This document shows positions 27,596 through 39,901 of a DNA stretch of 64,000 nt, one piece after another. Made by a program: the position numbers and the translations under genes. The DNA is from Bdellovibrio sp. NC01. Lineage in GTDB: Bacteria > Bdellovibrionota > Bdellovibrionia > Bdellovibrionales > Bdellovibrionaceae. Location of the stretch: positions 3,100,001 to 3,164,000 of the forward strand of contig NZ_CP030034.1 of NCBI RefSeq assembly GCF_006874625.1, read 5' to 3'. The notes below the pieces were generated by a model, which saw only the letters and a list, made by a program, of their open reading frames with translations, searched no databases and had not been told where the DNA came from. How positions within the stretch are numbered: position 1 is the stretch's first letter; each line of letters starts with the position of its first letter.

Positions 27596-30500
27596 TTACC
27601 CCTGATGAGGCTGGGCCGAACCACCCATGCCTGGCAATGCTACGTAGTTTGTATCGTCGTCCTCAGCTACAGACACTTTCCAGCGTTTGTATGAAGTCAA
27701 ACCAGTACCAGCAGGGATCAAACGACCCATGATGATGTTCTCTTTCAAACCACGCAAATGGTCTGTACGAGAATTGATGGCTGCTTCCGTAAGAACTTTC
27801 GTCGTCTCTTGGAATGACGCCGCTGAAATCCAGCTGTCTGTGCTCAAAGAAACTTTCGTAATACCTAGAAGAAGTGGGCTGCTTGTTGCAGGTTGGCCAC
27901 CTTCACGGTTGATACGATCGTTTTCTTCCATGAACGCATATCTTTCAACTTGTTCACCCGCCAAGAAACGGCTGTCACCAGCGTCTCTGATTTCTACTTT
28001 ACGTAGCATTTGGCGAACGATCACTTCGATATGCTTATCATTGATCACAACACCTTGAAGTCGGTAAACTTCTTGGATTTCATCAACAAGGTATGCAGAT
28101 AGGGCTTTCGCGCCTAGAACCGCCAGAATGTCGTGAGGATTTGTTGGACCGTCCATCAAAGCTTCACCGGCTCTTACGTATTCACCTTCTCTTACAGCAA
28201 CGTGCTTACCTTTAGGGATAAGATATTCTTTTTGCTCACCCACTTCAGGAGTTACGATTACACGTTGTTTACCTTTAACGTCTTTACCGAATGTCACGTA
28301 ACCATCGATCTCAGAGATGATAGCTGCTTCTTTCGGTTTACGAGCTTCAAACAATTCGGCAACGCGCGGAAGACCGCCCGTGATATCCTTCGTTTTCGAA
28401 GTCTCACGATGCATTTTCGCGATAACGTCACCGGCATGAACTTCCTGTTGGTCAGAAGCAAGAAGCTGTGCACCCACTGGGATCAAATATCTCGCAGGGA
28501 TGTCACGACCAGGAAGATTCAATGTCTTACCATTGCCGTCTACTAGGAATACTGTCGGCTTAATGTCAGAAGACTTAGACTCCATGATAACTTTAGTTGC
28601 GAAACCAGTTACCGCGTCGACTTGTTCCTGCATTGTCGAACCTTCTTCGATATCCTGGTATTGGATCTTCGCAGAAACCTCTGCGATGATTGGATTCGAA
28701 TATGGATCCCACTCAGCTACAGTTTGACCTTTAGCGACTTTGTCACCCTCTTTAAAGTTCAAAACAGCACCGTATACGAGCTTGAAGTTTTCACGCTCAC
28801 GACCTGCTTCGTCGATAACAAGGGCAGAACCGTTACGATTCATCACAGTCAATTTACCATTACGGTTTGTAACTGCATGAACGTTAACAAGTTTGATTGT
28901 ACCATCATAACGAGTTGTATGAACTGATTGCTCAACCGCACGAGAAGCCGCACCACCCAAGTGGAACGTACGCATCGTCAACTGAGTACCCGGTTCACCG
29001 ATCGATTGTGCTGCGATGATACCAACTGTTTCACCAAGGTTCACAGTTGCACCACGAGACAAGTCACGGCCGTAACATTTTACGCAAACGCCACGTTTAG
29101 ATTGGCACACAAGAGCAGAACGGATGTCGACTTTGTCGATACCCAAGCTCTCGATAGTTTTAACATCATTTTCAGTGATCTCTTGGTTTGCTTTAACAAC
29201 AACGTTGTTAGTCGCAGGATCAACAACATCTTTCAATGCTGTACGGCCCAAGATACGGTCGCCGATGTTTTGGATGATCTCACCAGCTTCGTAAACTGGA
29301 GTGATTTCCAAACCGTCTTCGATACCGCAATCGATCTCAGAAACAACCACGTCTTGAGCAACGTCAACTAGACGACGAGTCAAGTAACCAGAGTTCGCAG
29401 TTTTCAAAGCTGTATCGGCAAGACCCTTACGAGCACCATGCGTAGAGATAAAGTATTGAATAACTGTCAAACCTTCACGGAAGTTTGCAGTGATCGGAGT
29501 TTCGATGATTTCGCCTGATGGTTTCGCCATCAAACCACGCATACCACCCAACTGACGGATCTGAGCCGCGGAACCACGGGCACCAGAGTCAGCCATGATG
29601 TAGATCGGATTGAACGAAGGGCCGACGAATTCTTTTCCGTCAACTGTGAACGTTTGTTTTTCAATCGCGTTCATACCTTCTTTAGCAATCTTATCTGCAG
29701 TTTGAGCCCAGATATCCACTACTTTATTGTAGCGCTCACCATCTGTGATCAAACCTTCATCGTACTGCTGTTGGATTTCAGTCACTTGTTTCTCAGCGTC
29801 AGCGATCATAGTCGCTTTCGCAGCTGGGATAACCATGTCATCGATACCGATAGACATACCTGCCGCAGTTGAATATTTGAAACCAAGTTCCATGATTTTA
29901 TCGGCAAGGATACAAGTCGCTTTTGCACCAGCAAGACGGAAAGTCTTGTCGATCAAAGCTGCGATTTGTTTCTTACCCATGTTTACGTTTACTTCGTTGA
30001 ACGGAACTTCTTTAGGTACGTTGTCAGACAAGATCGCACGACCTACTGACGTCTCCTGAACTTTACCGTTGATACGAACTTTACAAGATGCTTGCAAATC
30101 AACTAGGCCCGTTTCGTAAGCGTATTGTGCTTCTTGAACGCTAGAGAAGATTTTGCCAGTACCTTTTGCGCCCGGACGAATACGAGTCAACCAGTACATA
30201 CCCAACACGATATCTTGTGATGGATTGATGATTGGTTTACCAGACGCCGGAGTCAGGATGTTGTTTGTAGACATCATCAAGACGCGAGCTTCAACTTGAG
30301 ATTCCACAGAAAGTGGAACGTGAACCGCCATTTGGTCACCGTCGAAGTCGGCATTGAACGCCGTACACACTAGAGGATGCAATTGGATTGCTTTACCTTC
30401 GTGAAGTACTGGCTCAAAAGCTTGGATACCAAGTCTGTGAAGAGTTGGCGCACGGTTTAGAAGAACTGGATGTTCTTTAACTACGTCTGCCAAGATATCC

Positions 30501-31726
30501 CAAACTTCTACTGTCTCTTGATCAACAAGTTTCTTAGCTTGTTTGATTGTCGTAGCTAGGCCTTTTTCTTCCAATTTGTTGTAAACAAATGGTTTGAAAA
30601 GTTCCAAAGCCATCTTCTTAGGAAGACCGCATTGGTGAAGTTTCAATGTAGGACCTACAGTGATAACCGAACGACCAGAGTAGTCCACACGTTTACCAAG
30701 TAGATTTTGACGGAAACGACCTTGCTTACCTTTCAACATATCAGAAAGAGAGCGAAGTGGACGTTTGTTAGGACCTGTGAACGTTTTACCGCGACGGCCG
30801 TTATCCAACAATGCGTCTACTGCTTCTTGCAACATACGTTTTTCATTGCGGATAATGATGTCTGGAGCGTTAAGCTCTTGAAGACGTTTCAAACGGTTAT
30901 TACGGTTGATAACACGACGGTAAAGATCATTTAGATCTGAAGTCGCGAAACGACCACCATCTAGTGGAACTAGAGGGCGAAGGTCTGGAGGAAGAACTGG
31001 AAGTGCTTCCAACATCATCCATTCAGGCTTGTTGATAGAACCTTTGAAGGCTTCAACAACGCGCAAACGTTTAGTCAATTTTTTGATTTGAGCTTCAGAT
31101 TTTGTATCTTTAACTTCCATACGAAGTTTGCGAGACAAATATTCTGGGTCAATTTTTCTCAATAGGTCACGAACAGCTTCACCGCCCATGCCGTATTTGA
31201 ATGAAGGACCGAATTCGTTCAATGCAGCTTGCAATGCTTCTTCAGTCAATACTTGGCCTTCTTCCAATGTTGTTTCCATTGGATCGATAACCACGTGTGC
31301 TTCACAATACAAAACTTTCTCAACGTCTTTCAAAGAAAGGTTAAGCAAGTTACCAATACGAGAAGGCAATGAGCGCAAGAACCAAATGTGCGCAACCGGA
31401 GTTGCAAGCTCAATGTGGCCCAAACGTTCACGACGAACTTTAGTTTGTGTTACTTCAACGCCGCACTTTTCACAGACGACGCCACGGTACTTCATACGTT
31501 TATACTTACCGCACAAGCACTCGTAATCCTTAATAGGACCGAAGATTTTCGCACAGAACAAGCCATCACGTTCAGGCTTGAATGTACGATAGTTGATAGT
31601 TTCAGGCTTCTTAACCTCACCAAATGACCAATCACGAATCATTTCAGCTGACGCCAACGAAACTCGTACGGCGTCAAACGAAAGTGGATCTTTTGGTTTA
31701 TCGAAAAAATTCAACAAGTCTCTCAA
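27596..31726 (-). CDS. rpoC: DNA-directed RNA polymerase beta' subunit
   Basis: The catalytic subunit of RNA polymerase. The 1376-aa product has N-terminal zinc ligands (CLCGKYKR...CEKCGVEV, about residues 70-93), the magnesium-binding [15 protein letters not shown] near 460, the bridge helix/trigger loop region, and the second zinc site ([16 protein letters not shown]). The start appears to be TTG at 31726, with GGGGTG a few bases upstream, 27 nt after rpoB; no in-frame ATG lies nearby. Confidence 0.98.
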   Translation of the reverse strand: MRDLLNFFDKPKDPLSFDAVRVSLASAEMIRDWSFGEVKKPETINYRTFKPERDGLFCAKIFGPIKDYECLCGKYKRMKYRGVVCEKCGVEVTQTKVRRERLGHIELATPVAHIWFLRSLPSRIGNLLNLSLKDVEKVLYCEAHVVIDPMETTLEEGQVLTEEALQAALNEFGPSFKYGMGGEAVRDLLRKIDPEYLSRKLRMEVKDTKSEAQIKKLTKRLRVVEAFKGSINKPEWMMLEALPVLPPDLRPLVPLDGGRFATSDLNDLYRRVINRNNRLKRLQELNAPDIIIRNEKRMLQEAVDALLDNGRRGKTFTGPNKRPLRSLSDMLKGKQGRFRQNLLGKRVDYSGRSVITVGPTLKLHQCGLPKKMALELFKPFVYNKLEEKGLATTIKQAKKLVDQETVEVWDILADVVKEHPVLLNRAPTLHRLGIQAFEPVLHEGKAIQLHPLVCTAFNADFDGDQMAVHVPLSVESQVEARVLMMSTNNILTPASGKPIINPSQDIVLGMYWLTRIRPGAKGTGKIFSSVQEAQYAYETGLVDLQASCKVRINGKVQETSVGRAILSDNVPKEVPFNEVNVNMGKKQIAALIDKTFRLAGAKATCILADKIMELGFKYSTAAGMSIGIDDMVIPAAKATMIADAEKQVTEIQQQYDEGLITDGERYNKVVDIWAQTADKIAKEGMNAIEKQTFTVDGKEFVGPSFNPIYIMADSGARGSAAQIRQLGGMRGLMAKPSGEIIETPITANFREGLTVIQYFISTHGARKGLADTALKTANSGYLTRRLVDVAQDVVVSEIDCGIEDGLEITPVYEAGEIIQNIGDRILGRTALKDVVDPATNNVVVKANQEITENDVKTIESLGIDKVDIRSALVCQSKRGVCVKCYGRDLSRGATVNLGETVGIIAAQSIGEPGTQLTMRTFHLGGAASRAVEQSVHTTRYDGTIKLVNVHAVTNRNGKLTVMNRNGSALVIDEAGRERENFKLVYGAVLNFKEGDKVAKGQTVAEWDPYSNPIIAEVSAKIQYQDIEEGSTMQEQVDAVTGFATKVIMESKSSDIKPTVFLVDGNGKTLNLPGRDIPARYLIPVGAQLLASDQQEVHAGDVIAKMHRETSKTKDITGGLPRVAELFEARKPKEAAIISEIDGYVTFGKDVKGKQRVIVTPEVGEQKEYLIPKGKHVAVREGEYVRAGEALMDGPTNPHDILAVLGAKALSAYLVDEIQEVYRLQGVVINDKHIEVIVRQMLRKVEIRDAGDSRFLAGEQVERYAFMEENDRINREGGQPATSSPLLLGITKVSLSTDSWISAASFQETTKVLTEAAINSRTDHLRGLKENIIMGRLIPAGTGLTSYKRWKVSVAEDDDTNYVALPGMGGSAQPHQG

Positions 31727-31753
31727 AGAACACCCCTGTTGTTAAATTATTAA

Positions 31754-34700
31754 TTAGTGTTGGCCTGGCTCTGTTGGAGCCGAACCACCAGTTAAATCAC
31801 CACCCTCGATCACTTCTTCACCAAGATCTTCATCTTGGTCACGAAGGATGTCGGACTCCATCAACTCAACGTTCAATGCAAGAGACTGAAGCTCTTTCAC
31901 CAATACGTTGAACGATTCAGGAAGACCCGGCTCAAGGATGTTTTCACCTTTCACGATGCTTTCGTACATGCGTGTTCTACCTGCTACGTCATCTGACTTA
32001 ACAGTTAGGAACTCTTGCAATGAGTAAGCAGCACCGTATGCCTCGATCGCCCAAACTTCCATCTCCCCTAGACGCTGACCACCGAATTGAGCTTTACCGC
32101 CCAATGGTTGTTGCGACACCAGAGAGTAAGGTCCGATAGAACGAGCATGGATCTTCTCTTCCACTAGATGGTGAAGTTTCAACATGTACATGATGCCCAC
32201 TGTAACTGGGTTCGTGAACGGTTCACCTGTACGGCCGTCGAATAGGATCGACTTACCAGACGTTGGAACTTGTGCTTTATCAAGCAAGCCCTTCACGTCA
32301 GATTCACGAGCACCGTCGAATACTGGAGTACCCACGTGGATACCGTTCTTCATACGTGTCACCATTGATTTCAATGAAGCCTCATCTGCGCCATCAAGTT
32401 TCGCGCTGATATCAGAATCATTGAAGATGTCTTTCATTTCCTTACGAGCATTTTCTGCGTTCCACTTTTGCAAGTGTTCGCCAAGTTGTTTACCCAAGTT
32501 ATGAGCAGCCCAACCCAAATGCACCTCAAGGATCTGACCGATATTCATACGAGAAGGAACGCCCAGTGGGTTTAGAACCATGTCAACTGGAGTACCGTCC
32601 GCAAGATATGGCATATCTTCAAGTGGCAATACTTTAGAAACGACACCTTTATTACCGTGGCGGCCCGCGAATTTATCGCCGACTTGCATTTTACGTTTAA
32701 TAGCAACGTAAACTTTAACCATTTTGATTACGCCAGGAGGCAATTCGTCACCTTTGCGCAAGCGATCGATCTTCTCATTGAAGACCAATTTAACTGCGTC
32801 AAGTTGGTTACGAGCGTTGTCGATAATTTTATTAACTTGGAACTCAAGATCTTGTTCAAGAGGGATATAGTTCAACAATTCGAATGGAATTGTTTCGATA
32901 TCCGCGATCGTGATGTTTTGACCTTTGTTCAATAGCTTTTGAGAACCGTCTTCATTCAACAACACGCCAGTAGTTACTTTACCTACCAAGATGTCGCGAA
33001 GTTTAGAGATCGCGTTATTTTTGATAACGTTTTGCTCAACAGCCAAGTCTTTTTCAAGCTTACGTTTTTTCTCTTCGATGATTGAAGCCAAACGTTCGTC
33101 ACGGTCAGCACCTTCACGAGAGTAAACTTGAGCGTCGATAACTGTACCGTAAACGCCAGATGGAGCGCGAAGTGATGTATCACGTACGTCACCAGCTTTT
33201 TCACCGAAGATAGCTCTCAAAAGTTTTTCTTCAGGAGAAAGTTGCGTTTCACCTTTTGGAGTTACTTTACCAACCAAGATGAAGCCAGGGCGAACTTCCG
33301 CACCGATGCGGATGATACCAGAGCTGTCCAGGTCTTTAAGTGCTTCTTCACCAACGTTTGCGATATCGCGAGTGATCTCTTCTTTACCCAATTTCGTGTC
33401 ACGCGCTACGCACTCGAATTCTTCGATGTGGATAGATGTGTAAACGTCATCTTTCAATAGACGTTCAGAAATCAAGATAGAGTCCTCAAAGTTGTAACCT
33501 TGCCAAGGAGTGAACGCTACTAGGATGTTTTGACCTAGAGCCAACTCACCAAGCTCAGTTGAAGGACCGTCGGCAACGATGTCGCCTTTCGATACTTTAT
33601 CACCAACTGTTACGATTGGTTTTTGATTGAAGCATGTGTTTTGGTTCGTACGTTGGTACTTAGTCAAATTGTAGATGTCTACGTTCGCACCAAGTTCGCC
33701 ACCTTTTGCAAAACGGCGGATAACGATACGAGATGCATCGACTTCTTCAACGATACCATCGTTTTGAACAACGACAGATGTACCAGAGTCACGAGCAACC
33801 AAACGCTCTACGCCTGTACCAACAAGTGGTGCGCGAGAACGCAACAATGGAACCGCTTGACGTTGCATGTTCGATCCCATCAAGGCACGGTTGGCGTCAT
33901 CGTGCTCTAGGAATGGAATCAATGAAGCAGCGATAGAAACCAATTGCGATGGAGAAACGTCCATCAAAGCAACTTTATCTTTATCCACGATTTCATACTC
34001 ACCATCACGACGAGTGATAGTAGTAGCCGTTTGGATAGATTTGTTTCCAGCTTCGTCACGAGCCGCAGGAGCGATGTGGTGACCAGCTTCTTCCAATGCT
34101 GACAAGTAGTTGATGTCTTTCGAAACTTGACCTTGCTCAACTTTACGATACGGCGTCTCGATGAAACCGTAGTTGTTGATACGAGCGTAAGTCGCAAGAG
34201 AGGCGATCAAACCGATGTTTGGACCCTCTGGAGTTTCGATTGGGCAGATACGACCGTAGTGCGTAGGATGTACGTCACGTACTTCGAAACCTGCACGGTC
34301 ACGAGTCAAACCACCAGGGCCAAGAGCTGACAAACGACGTTTGTGAGTGATCTCAGACAATGGATTTGTTTGGTCCATGAATTGTGACAATTGAGAAGAA
34401 CCGAAGAATTCTTTAACAACTGCGTTCACAGGTTTAGCGTTCACTAGATCGTGAGGCATCATTGTCTCAACATCTTGAAGAGACATACGTTCACGAATCG
34501 CGCGCTCCATACGAACCAAACCGATGCGGTATTGGTTTTCAAGCAACTCACCTACTGAACGAACACGACGGTTACCCAAGTGATCGATATCGTCGATAAC
34601 ACCGCGACCATTTTTCAAGTCGATCAGAGTTTTGATAGTGCTCAAGATATCTTTATGAGTCAGTGTTCTGTGTGAAGGTGGGCACTCTTCCATAGAGATG

Positions 34701-35959
34701 CCGAATCTGTGATTGATCTTGATACGACCAACTTCAGACAAATCGTAAGTTTCTGGATCGAAGAACAAACGACCGAAGAATGTCGTAGCAGCTTCCAAAG
34801 TTGGAGGCTCACCAGGACGAAGGCGTTTGTAGATCTCAACAAGTGATTCGTCTTTGTTAGAAACTTTATCAACCAACAATGTGTTGCGAAGGTAAGGTCC
34901 AACAGTCAAACCGTCGAAGAAGATCATGAAGAAACGATCGATACCAGCTTCGATAGCACGGCGGATGATTGCAGAATTCAACTCAGCATTCGCATCAGCG
35001 ATGATCTCACCAGTTGATTCGTCGATAAGTGGTTTCGCCAAAACTTTACCATCAAGGTCGTTTGGTTCAACTTCAAGCTCTGTGATGTTAAGATCTTTAA
35101 TTTTCTTAACGATCGCACGAGTGATACGACGACCTGCTTTTACAAGAGGCTCGCCACCTTTTGGATCAAGGATATCAGTCAATGCTCTTTGACCTGACAT
35201 ACGCTCGATATCAAGCTTACGGTAAAGCTTTCCGCCTTTTACGTAAACTTCATCAAGGTCGTAGAAGTATTCAAGCAATTGTTCTGCGTTGTAACCCAAT
35301 GCTTTCAACAAGATTGTCACTGGGAATTTACGACGGCGATCGATACGAACGTGGATCAAATCTTTTTGATCGAATTCAGCATCCAACCAAGAACCACGGT
35401 AAGGAATCACACGTGCAGAGTAAATCAATTTACCAGAAGCATTGTTCTTACCACCATCGTGGTCGAAGAATACACCTGGAGAACGATGCAACTGAGATAC
35501 AACAACGCGCTCAGTACCGTTGATGATGAAAGAACCATTCGCAGTCATCAATGGGATTTCGCCCAAGTAAACTTCTTGTTCTTTCACGTCGCGGATTGAA
35601 CGTGCTTCTGTTTCTTCATCAACATCAAATACGATCAAACGAAGAGTTACTTTGATCGGAGCAGCGAAAGTCATACCACGTTGACGGCACTCGTCTACGT
35701 CGTATTTTGCTGGCTCAAGTGTGTAGCTCACGAACTCAAGACTTGCAGTGTTGTTGAAGTCTGTGATCGGGAACACAGATTTGAAAACGCCATTGAGACC
35801 AGCATCGCCACGACGATCTGGATCCATATCTTTTTGAATGAAAGCTTCGTAAGAAGACTTCTGCAATTCAATCAAGTTAGGAATATCAATGACTTGCTTA
35901 TTTTTCGCGAAAGACTTTCTAACTCGAATGTTAGAAGCCGTAACTGGAGTTTTTTCCAA
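31754..35959 (-). CDS. rpoB: DNA-directed RNA polymerase beta subunit
   Basis: Forms the other half of the active-site cleft and binds rifampicin. Length is 1401 aa. The rifampicin region reads [20 protein letters not shown] and [11 protein letters not shown], of the sensitive type. [13 protein letters not shown], the C-terminal catalytic loop, is intact. The last 20 residues form a Gly/acid-rich tail. Its ATG has a GGAGAG site. It is separated from rplL by an exceptional 915-nt spacer, so it probably has its own promoter; a TATAAT-like box at 36075-36080 has no good -35. Confidence 0.98.
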   Translation of the reverse strand: MEKTPVTASNIRVRKSFAKNKQVIDIPNLIELQKSSYEAFIQKDMDPDRRGDAGLNGVFKSVFPITDFNNTASLEFVSYTLEPAKYDVDECRQRGMTFAAPIKVTLRLIVFDVDEETEARSIRDVKEQEVYLGEIPLMTANGSFIINGTERVVVSQLHRSPGVFFDHDGGKNNASGKLIYSARVIPYRGSWLDAEFDQKDLIHVRIDRRRKFPVTILLKALGYNAEQLLEYFYDLDEVYVKGGKLYRKLDIERMSGQRALTDILDPKGGEPLVKAGRRITRAIVKKIKDLNITELEVEPNDLDGKVLAKPLIDESTGEIIADANAELNSAIIRRAIEAGIDRFFMIFFDGLTVGPYLRNTLLVDKVSNKDESLVEIYKRLRPGEPPTLEAATTFFGRLFFDPETYDLSEVGRIKINHRFGISMEECPPSHRTLTHKDILSTIKTLIDLKNGRGVIDDIDHLGNRRVRSVGELLENQYRIGLVRMERAIRERMSLQDVETMMPHDLVNAKPVNAVVKEFFGSSQLSQFMDQTNPLSEITHKRRLSALGPGGLTRDRAGFEVRDVHPTHYGRICPIETPEGPNIGLIASLATYARINNYGFIETPYRKVEQGQVSKDINYLSALEEAGHHIAPAARDEAGNKSIQTATTITRRDGEYEIVDKDKVALMDVSPSQLVSIAASLIPFLEHDDANRALMGSNMQRQAVPLLRSRAPLVGTGVERLVARDSGTSVVVQNDGIVEEVDASRIVIRRFAKGGELGANVDIYNLTKYQRTNQNTCFNQKPIVTVGDKVSKGDIVADGPSTELGELALGQNILVAFTPWQGYNFEDSILISERLLKDDVYTSIHIEEFECVARDTKLGKEEITRDIANVGEEALKDLDSSGIIRIGAEVRPGFILVGKVTPKGETQLSPEEKLLRAIFGEKAGDVRDTSLRAPSGVYGTVIDAQVYSREGADRDERLASIIEEKKRKLEKDLAVEQNVIKNNAISKLRDILVGKVTTGVLLNEDGSQKLLNKGQNITIADIETIPFELLNYIPLEQDLEFQVNKIIDNARNQLDAVKLVFNEKIDRLRKGDELPPGVIKMVKVYVAIKRKMQVGDKFAGRHGNKGVVSKVLPLEDMPYLADGTPVDMVLNPLGVPSRMNIGQILEVHLGWAAHNLGKQLGEHLQKWNAENARKEMKDIFNDSDISAKLDGADEASLKSMVTRMKNGIHVGTPVFDGARESDVKGLLDKAQVPTSGKSILFDGRTGEPFTNPVTVGIMYMLKLHHLVEEKIHARSIGPYSLVSQQPLGGKAQFGGQRLGEMEVWAIEAYGAAYSLQEFLTVKSDDVAGRTRMYESIVKGENILEPGLPESFNVLVKELQSLALNVELMESDILRDQDEDLGEEVIEGGDLTGGSAPTEPGQH

Positions 35960-36662
35960 TGTACTCTCCGTAATAAGAAAATCGAAACTTCACTTCGGGG
36001 GGAAGTATTCAAGACCCACATTAAATAAAAGGCAAGCATCTCAAATTACTCTAAGTTTTGAAGAAAGCAAGTGATTATAATACTTTTGGGCCTTGTCGGG
36101 GTGCTTCTTTCAAAGCTCATTTTCAGAGGAAAAAGGCCAAACTTTTGACCACAATCCCCATGAAATCCCTTCACCAATCCCCTACTCCCTCCAAAGCAAC
36201 TTCCGAGAGAAACCAAAATCCAAAAAAATTTAAAAAAACGGGCAAGGAAAACGACCCCAAAAAGACAAAAAAAGAAATCAAGAGACCACCCACCTAAAAA
36301 GATGAGCACAAAACAAAGCGCGTCAAGTCGATGTAATCACTAATATTTCAAATAACAGCAAAAAAATCAGAAGAAAAAAGAATTTTAAAAGGAGAACTCA
36401 GAAAAAATATTTAAAAAAGTTTTTGGAACACTTTTTAGAAAAATAAAACCCAACGCCCAAAAAATATTTCCCAAAAAATTTCGAAGAAATTTAAGAAAAA
36501 ATCCCGTAAGCCCACCAAAGCAAGTGACAAAAAAGAAACACCCTCAAATACGGCCAACAAAAAACCAACCACTCAGGCACATCAAAGTAGCTGTCCAACA
36601 ATGAACTTCACAAAAAAAGCGCAAAACACAGCATTTTATATTCTGGGGATCAATAGCAATGA
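35960..36662. other. Long A-rich spacer upstream of rpoB
   Basis: No gene is seen here. The plus strand is strongly A-rich and T-poor, with many A6-A8 runs, so the RNA in the rpoB direction would be U-rich. Open frames in it are low-complexity (Lys/Thr/Pro) and lack ribosome sites. It probably contains the rpoB promoter and leader. With the palindromic element and the rplL terminator it makes the 915-nt gap between rplL and rpoB. Confidence 0.6.
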
Positions 36663-36786
36663 GCTTGGGGATGGGGGCTGGGATTTGCATTTTCAGACCT
36701 CCGGCCCCGCAGGATGCGGTACCCAAGGCCGGCGAGCGCCGGAAGCGCGCGTCTGAAAATGCAAAGCACAGACACCAGCCCCAAGC
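36663..36786. repeat. Nested palindromic element (REP/MITE-like cloverleaf)
   Basis: Perfect inverted arms TTTGCATTTTCAGAC (36685-36699) and GTCTGAAAATGCAAA (36751-36765) extend outward imperfectly to TTGGGG...CCCCAA near 36665 and 36784. Inside are two perfect small hairpins, CCGCA-gga-TGCGG (36708-36720) and CCGGCG-ag-CGCCGG (36729-36742). The core is GC-rich within an A-rich spacer. The whole would fold as a cloverleaf in RNA or DNA. No transposase and no clear target duplication were seen. Confidence 0.7.
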
Positions 36787-36810
36787 GGTCGTCGCAATTT
36801 CAACAACCCC

Positions 36811-36849
36811 AGAAAAGCAAAAAGCCCCATGTTCCCACGAGGCTTTCGG
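36811..36849 (-). terminator. Terminator of rplJL
   Basis: On the minus strand AAAGCCTCGTG and CATGGGGCTTT pair with two G-T wobbles around GGAA, followed by TTTTTGCTTTT. It lies about 25 nt past the rplL stop and shows that rplJL transcripts can end before rpoB. Confidence 0.82.
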
Positions 36850-36874
36850 CAAAAAATCATTCTCAGAGAGAAAA

Positions 36875-37243
36875 CTACTTAACAGTAACTTTCGCGCCTG
36901 CAGCTTCAAGAGCTTTTTTGATTTTTTCAGCGTCTTCTTTAGTAGCGCCTTCTTTAACTGCTTTGTTACCAGCTTCAACAAGAGCTTTAGCTTCAGCAAG
37001 ACCCAAACCAGTCAAACCACGTACTTCTTTGATTACGTTGATTTTGTTCGCGCCAGCATCAACCAAGATAACGTCGAATGCAGTTTTTTCTTCAACAGCA
37101 GCAGCAGGACCCGCGCCAGCAGCAGCTACAGGAGCAGCAGCAGAAACGCCCCATTTTTCTTCAAGCATTTTAACAAGTTCAGCGATTTCAAGAACTGTTT
37201 TCGCAGACAATGCGTCAACTAGTTGATCGTTTGTAAGAGACAT
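36875..37243 (-). CDS. rplL: 50S ribosomal protein L7/L12
   Basis: The multicopy stalk protein that recruits translation GTPases. The 122-aa product has the N-terminal dimer domain ([20 protein letters not shown]), an Ala/Pro/Gly hinge (about residues 34-50), and the C-terminal domain [20 protein letters not shown]. It comes 81 nt after rplJ and is followed by a terminator rather than by rpoB. Confidence 0.98.
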   Translation of the reverse strand: MSLTNDQLVDALSAKTVLEIAELVKMLEEKWGVSAAAPVAAAGAGPAAAVEEKTAFDVILVDAGANKINVIKEVRGLTGLGLAEAKALVEAGNKAVKEGATKEDAEKIKKALEAAGAKVTVK

Positions 37244-37324
37244 TTTAATCCTCCAGGGATTTAAAAAATTATTTAAAAATTCAATTCAGCAACAACGTTC
37301 CGAACAACCGGAACTTCAAGCTCA

Positions 37325-37852
37325 TTAAGCTTGTGGTGCTTCTTCGGTAGCAACTGCGCCACCATTCATTTTCTCTGCGTATGCGTTCAAGCAACGAGCA
37401 AGTGCTGATCCAGCACCAAGCAACGTACCCAAGAACATAGCGCGAAGTTGGTCTTTGCCAGGAAGAGTCGCCAAGAATTTAATTTTAGCGTCGTCCAAAG
37501 CTTCACCATCCATAACACCAGTTTTGATTTGAAGGATTTCAACATCCTTAGCAAAATCAGCAAGTGCTTTGGCAGTCGCGTTCACTTCACCGTAAGAGAA
37601 TACGATGGCGTTAGTACCCTTCATTGAAGTCGAAAATGCTTTTTCAATAGCTGGGTGATCTTTGAACGCTCTTTTTGCAAGAGTATTGCGTACTACTTTC
37701 ATCTCTGAATCAGCAGTATTCAAAGATTTGCGAAGTCTTGTAACTTGCTCAACTTTGATACCTTTGAAGTCAACGATGAAAGCTCCTTTAGCTTTACCGA
37801 ATTTCTCAGTGATAAGCTTAATCTCTTGCTCTTTATCTGCGCGAGTGATCAT
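37325..37852 (-). CDS. rplJ: 50S ribosomal protein L10
   Basis: Anchors the L7/L12 stalk to 23S rRNA and, as L10(L12)4, represses its own mRNA. The 175-aa protein has [21 protein letters not shown]-type N-terminal and [21 protein letters not shown]-terminal motifs. It has a strong AAAGGAGG ribosome site. A 292-nt leader holds the probable L10 target. Confidence 0.98.
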   Translation of the reverse strand: MITRADKEQEIKLITEKFGKAKGAFIVDFKGIKVEQVTRLRKSLNTADSEMKVVRNTLAKRAFKDHPAIEKAFSTSMKGTNAIVFSYGEVNATAKALADFAKDVEILQIKTGVMDGEALDDAKIKFLATLPGKDQLRAMFLGTLLGAGSALARCLNAYAEKMNGGAVATEEAPQA

Positions 37853-38144
37853 AAATGAGCCTCCTTTCGTTAGAATTCTACTTCCTTTAACAGAAGCAGT
37901 CTGTGCGAGTCAGGTATGGTTTGGAGGCATTTTTTGGAAGACCGAAGCGATTGCTTCAATCATTTACGAAAAACCTTTTAGCCTTATCTCGGCAGGCCCT
38001 ACTATTTCTCATCTCCGGTTAAGTGGATTTGATTTTTCGAAGGATTAAATCTCGTGAGAGAAACCTACTGTCTCTGATCGCTTAAAAACTTACTCGGCCA
38101 TAGTTACCTACGGCCGAGATTTAAATCAAATAAATTCGTACGGA
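37853..38144 (-). promoter_or_regulatory. rplJ leader with probable L10 binding motif
   Basis: Reading on the minus strand: a 10-bp hairpin CTCGGCCGTA / TATGGCCGAG (38093-38118) followed by TAAGTTTTT, then GGGCCTGCCGAGATAAGGC (37981-37999), resembling the kink-turn of L10 leaders, then hairpin CTGCTTC/GAAGTAG (about 37874-37895) just before the ribosome site. The first hairpin may attenuate read-through from rplKA. Matching to the Rfam L10 leader is from memory and needs a model search. Confidence 0.55.
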
Positions 38145-38855
38145 CTACGTTGTAGCCGCGCCAGCTGCAGCTGCTGCCGCATTTGGCTCGATCTTAACGC
38201 CAGGACCCATAGTAGATGCCACAGCGATAGAACGAAGGTAGATACCTTTTGAAGATGCTGGTTTCGCTTTAACGATCGCGCTCAAAAGAGTCATGAAGTT
38301 TTCACGAAGTTTAGCATCGCCCATAGATTTCTTACCGATACCAGCGTGTACGATACCCGCTTTATCAACGCGGAAATCCAACTTACCTTTTTTCTCGGCA
38401 GTTACGGCTTCAGCAACGTTCATAGTTACTGTACCGATTTTTGGATTTGGCATCAAACCACGAGGTCCCAAGATCTTAGCAACTTTAGAAACAGTCGCCA
38501 TCATATCTGGAGTCGCGATACATTTATCGAAATCTAACCAACCACCTTGGATTTTTGCTACTAGGTCGTCAGCGCCAACAAAGTCAGCACCCGCGTTTTT
38601 CGCTTCAGTCTCTTTCGGACCTTTTGCGAAAACAACGACTTTAACAGATTTACCAAGACCGTGAGGCAATGGAATCGCGCCACGTACTTGTTGATCAGAT
38701 TGCTTAGGGTCAATACCCAAACGCAATGCTACGTCGATAGATTCATCAAATTTAGCTGGAGCTGTCTCAACAACTAGTTTGAATGCTTCATCAACAGTGT
38801 ATTTTTTTGCAGAATCAACCTTCTTAGAGGCTGCTGCGAACTTTTTACCTGCCAT
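38145..38855 (-). CDS. rplA: 50S ribosomal protein L1
   Basis: Forms the mobile L1 stalk that releases E-site tRNA and is an autorepressor of rplKA in model bacteria. The 236-aa product has the signature LGPRGLMPNPKIGTV region (about residues 125-140). The C-terminus ends in an Ala-rich tail (NAAAAAAGAATT). It lies 12 nt after rplK. Confidence 0.98.
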   Translation of the reverse strand: MAGKKFAAASKKVDSAKKYTVDEAFKLVVETAPAKFDESIDVALRLGIDPKQSDQQVRGAIPLPHGLGKSVKVVVFAKGPKETEAKNAGADFVGADDLVAKIQGGWLDFDKCIATPDMMATVSKVAKILGPRGLMPNPKIGTVTMNVAEAVTAEKKGKLDFRVDKAGIVHAGIGKKSMGDAKLRENFMTLLSAIVKAKPASSKGIYLRSIAVASTMGPGVKIEPNAAAAAAGAATT

Positions 38856-38867
38856 TTTTCAATTCTC

Positions 38868-39293
38868 CTAGTCAGCTAGCTCGATGCCCATGCTCTTAGC
38901 TGTACCCGCAACTTGTGACATTGCTGATTCAACTTTCAAGCAGTTCAAATCAGGCAACTTCGTTGTAGCGATAGTTTTGATTTGATCTTGTTTAATTTTT
39001 CCAACTTTGTCTTTTTGAGGCATTTTTGAACCTGATTCCAGTTTCAACGCCTTTTTGATCAAAGAAGACACCGGTGGTGTTTTTGTGATGAAAGTAAACG
39101 ATCTGTCCTGATAAACAGTGATGATGATAGGGATGATGCTATCACCCAACGCTTGTGTACGAGCGTTGAACTGCTTACAGAATTCCATGATGTTTACCCC
39201 GTGCTGTCCAAGTGCCGGTCCAACGGGTGGAGCTGGATTAGCTTTCCCTGCCGGTATTTGCAGCTTGATCATTCCTGTAACTTTTTTTGCCAT
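38868..39293 (-). CDS. rplK: 50S ribosomal protein L11
   Basis: Binds the GTPase-associated centre and is needed for RelA activation and thiostrepton action. From the ATG at 39293 (AGGAG 6 nt upstream) it is 141 aa and starts [16 protein letters not shown], the normal form; the frame open to 39308 adds five unrelated residues. The Pro-rich N-terminal [20 protein letters not shown] is conserved. It follows nusG after 64 nt. Confidence 0.98.
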   Translation of the reverse strand: MAKKVTGMIKLQIPAGKANPAPPVGPALGQHGVNIMEFCKQFNARTQALGDSIIPIIITVYQDRSFTFITKTPPVSSLIKKALKLESGSKMPQKDKVGKIKQDQIKTIATTKLPDLNCLKVESAMSQVAGTAKSMGIELAD

Positions 39294-39357
39294 GACCCAC
39301 TCCTGCAAGAGGTGTTAGTTAAATTCCTAAGTCCGCCCTATGCGGCTTTGGATTAAA

Positions 39358-39891
39358 TTACTGTTTTTCTACCTGAATGTAGTCCAACTCAACTGGAGTT
39401 GGTCTACCGAAGATGCTCACAAGAACTTTAAGCTTCGCTTTGTCCTCGTTTACTTCTTCTACAGTTCCTTGGAAGTTGCTGAATGGACCGTCTACAACAG
39501 TCACATTCTCACCTACAGAGAACTTCACGCGTGGTTTTGGTTTTTCTGCAACGCCAGCCATTTGCTGAGTTACACGAAGAACTTCCGCCTCTGGAACTTC
39601 CGGAGGACGAGTTTTAGTACCGCCTACGAAGCCCGTCACCTTAGACGAATTTCGTACCAAATGCCAAGTCTCATCATTCAAAAACATCTGAACGAAGATA
39701 TAACCCGGGAAAAATTTACGCGATTTAGTCTGTTTTTGGCCTTTTACGAGTTCCACTACGCTTTCCGCAGGGATCAAGATTTCGCCAAAGAACTCTTCCA
39801 TCTTAGAAGTTTTGATTTTTTCTTCGATGGCTTTTTTTGCCGTGTTTTCACAGCTCGTTTGAACGTTAACGATGTACCATTTTTTTTCCAT
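39358..39891 (-). CDS. nusG: Transcription elongation factor NusG
   Basis: Binds RNA polymerase and links it to Rho or to the ribosome through S10. The 177-aa protein has the NGN domain ([20 protein letters not shown] start) and a C-terminal KOW domain ([20 protein letters not shown], about residues 122-141). No insertion is seen between them. It is 10 nt after secE. Confidence 0.98.
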   Translation of the reverse strand: MEKKWYIVNVQTSCENTAKKAIEEKIKTSKMEEFFGEILIPAESVVELVKGQKQTKSRKFFPGYIFVQMFLNDETWHLVRNSSKVTGFVGGTKTRPPEVPEAEVLRVTQQMAGVAEKPKPRVKFSVGENVTVVDGPFSNFQGTVEEVNEDKAKLKVLVSIFGRPTPVELDYIQVEKQ

Positions 39892-39901
39892 GGTCCGTTC
39901 C

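Noticed and set aside
32657-35599. Many antisense open frames within rpoB and rpoC
   Set aside because: They mirror the strongly biased codons of the real genes on the minus strand and have no start signals.
36058-36297. Lys/Pro-rich open frame in the A-rich spacer
   Set aside because: An expected by-product of A-runs; no start signal or domain.
36544-37226. Open frames on both strands over the palindromic element and rplL
   Set aside because: They are produced by palindrome and antisense rplL codons; no ribosome sites, and protein sequence is low-complexity.
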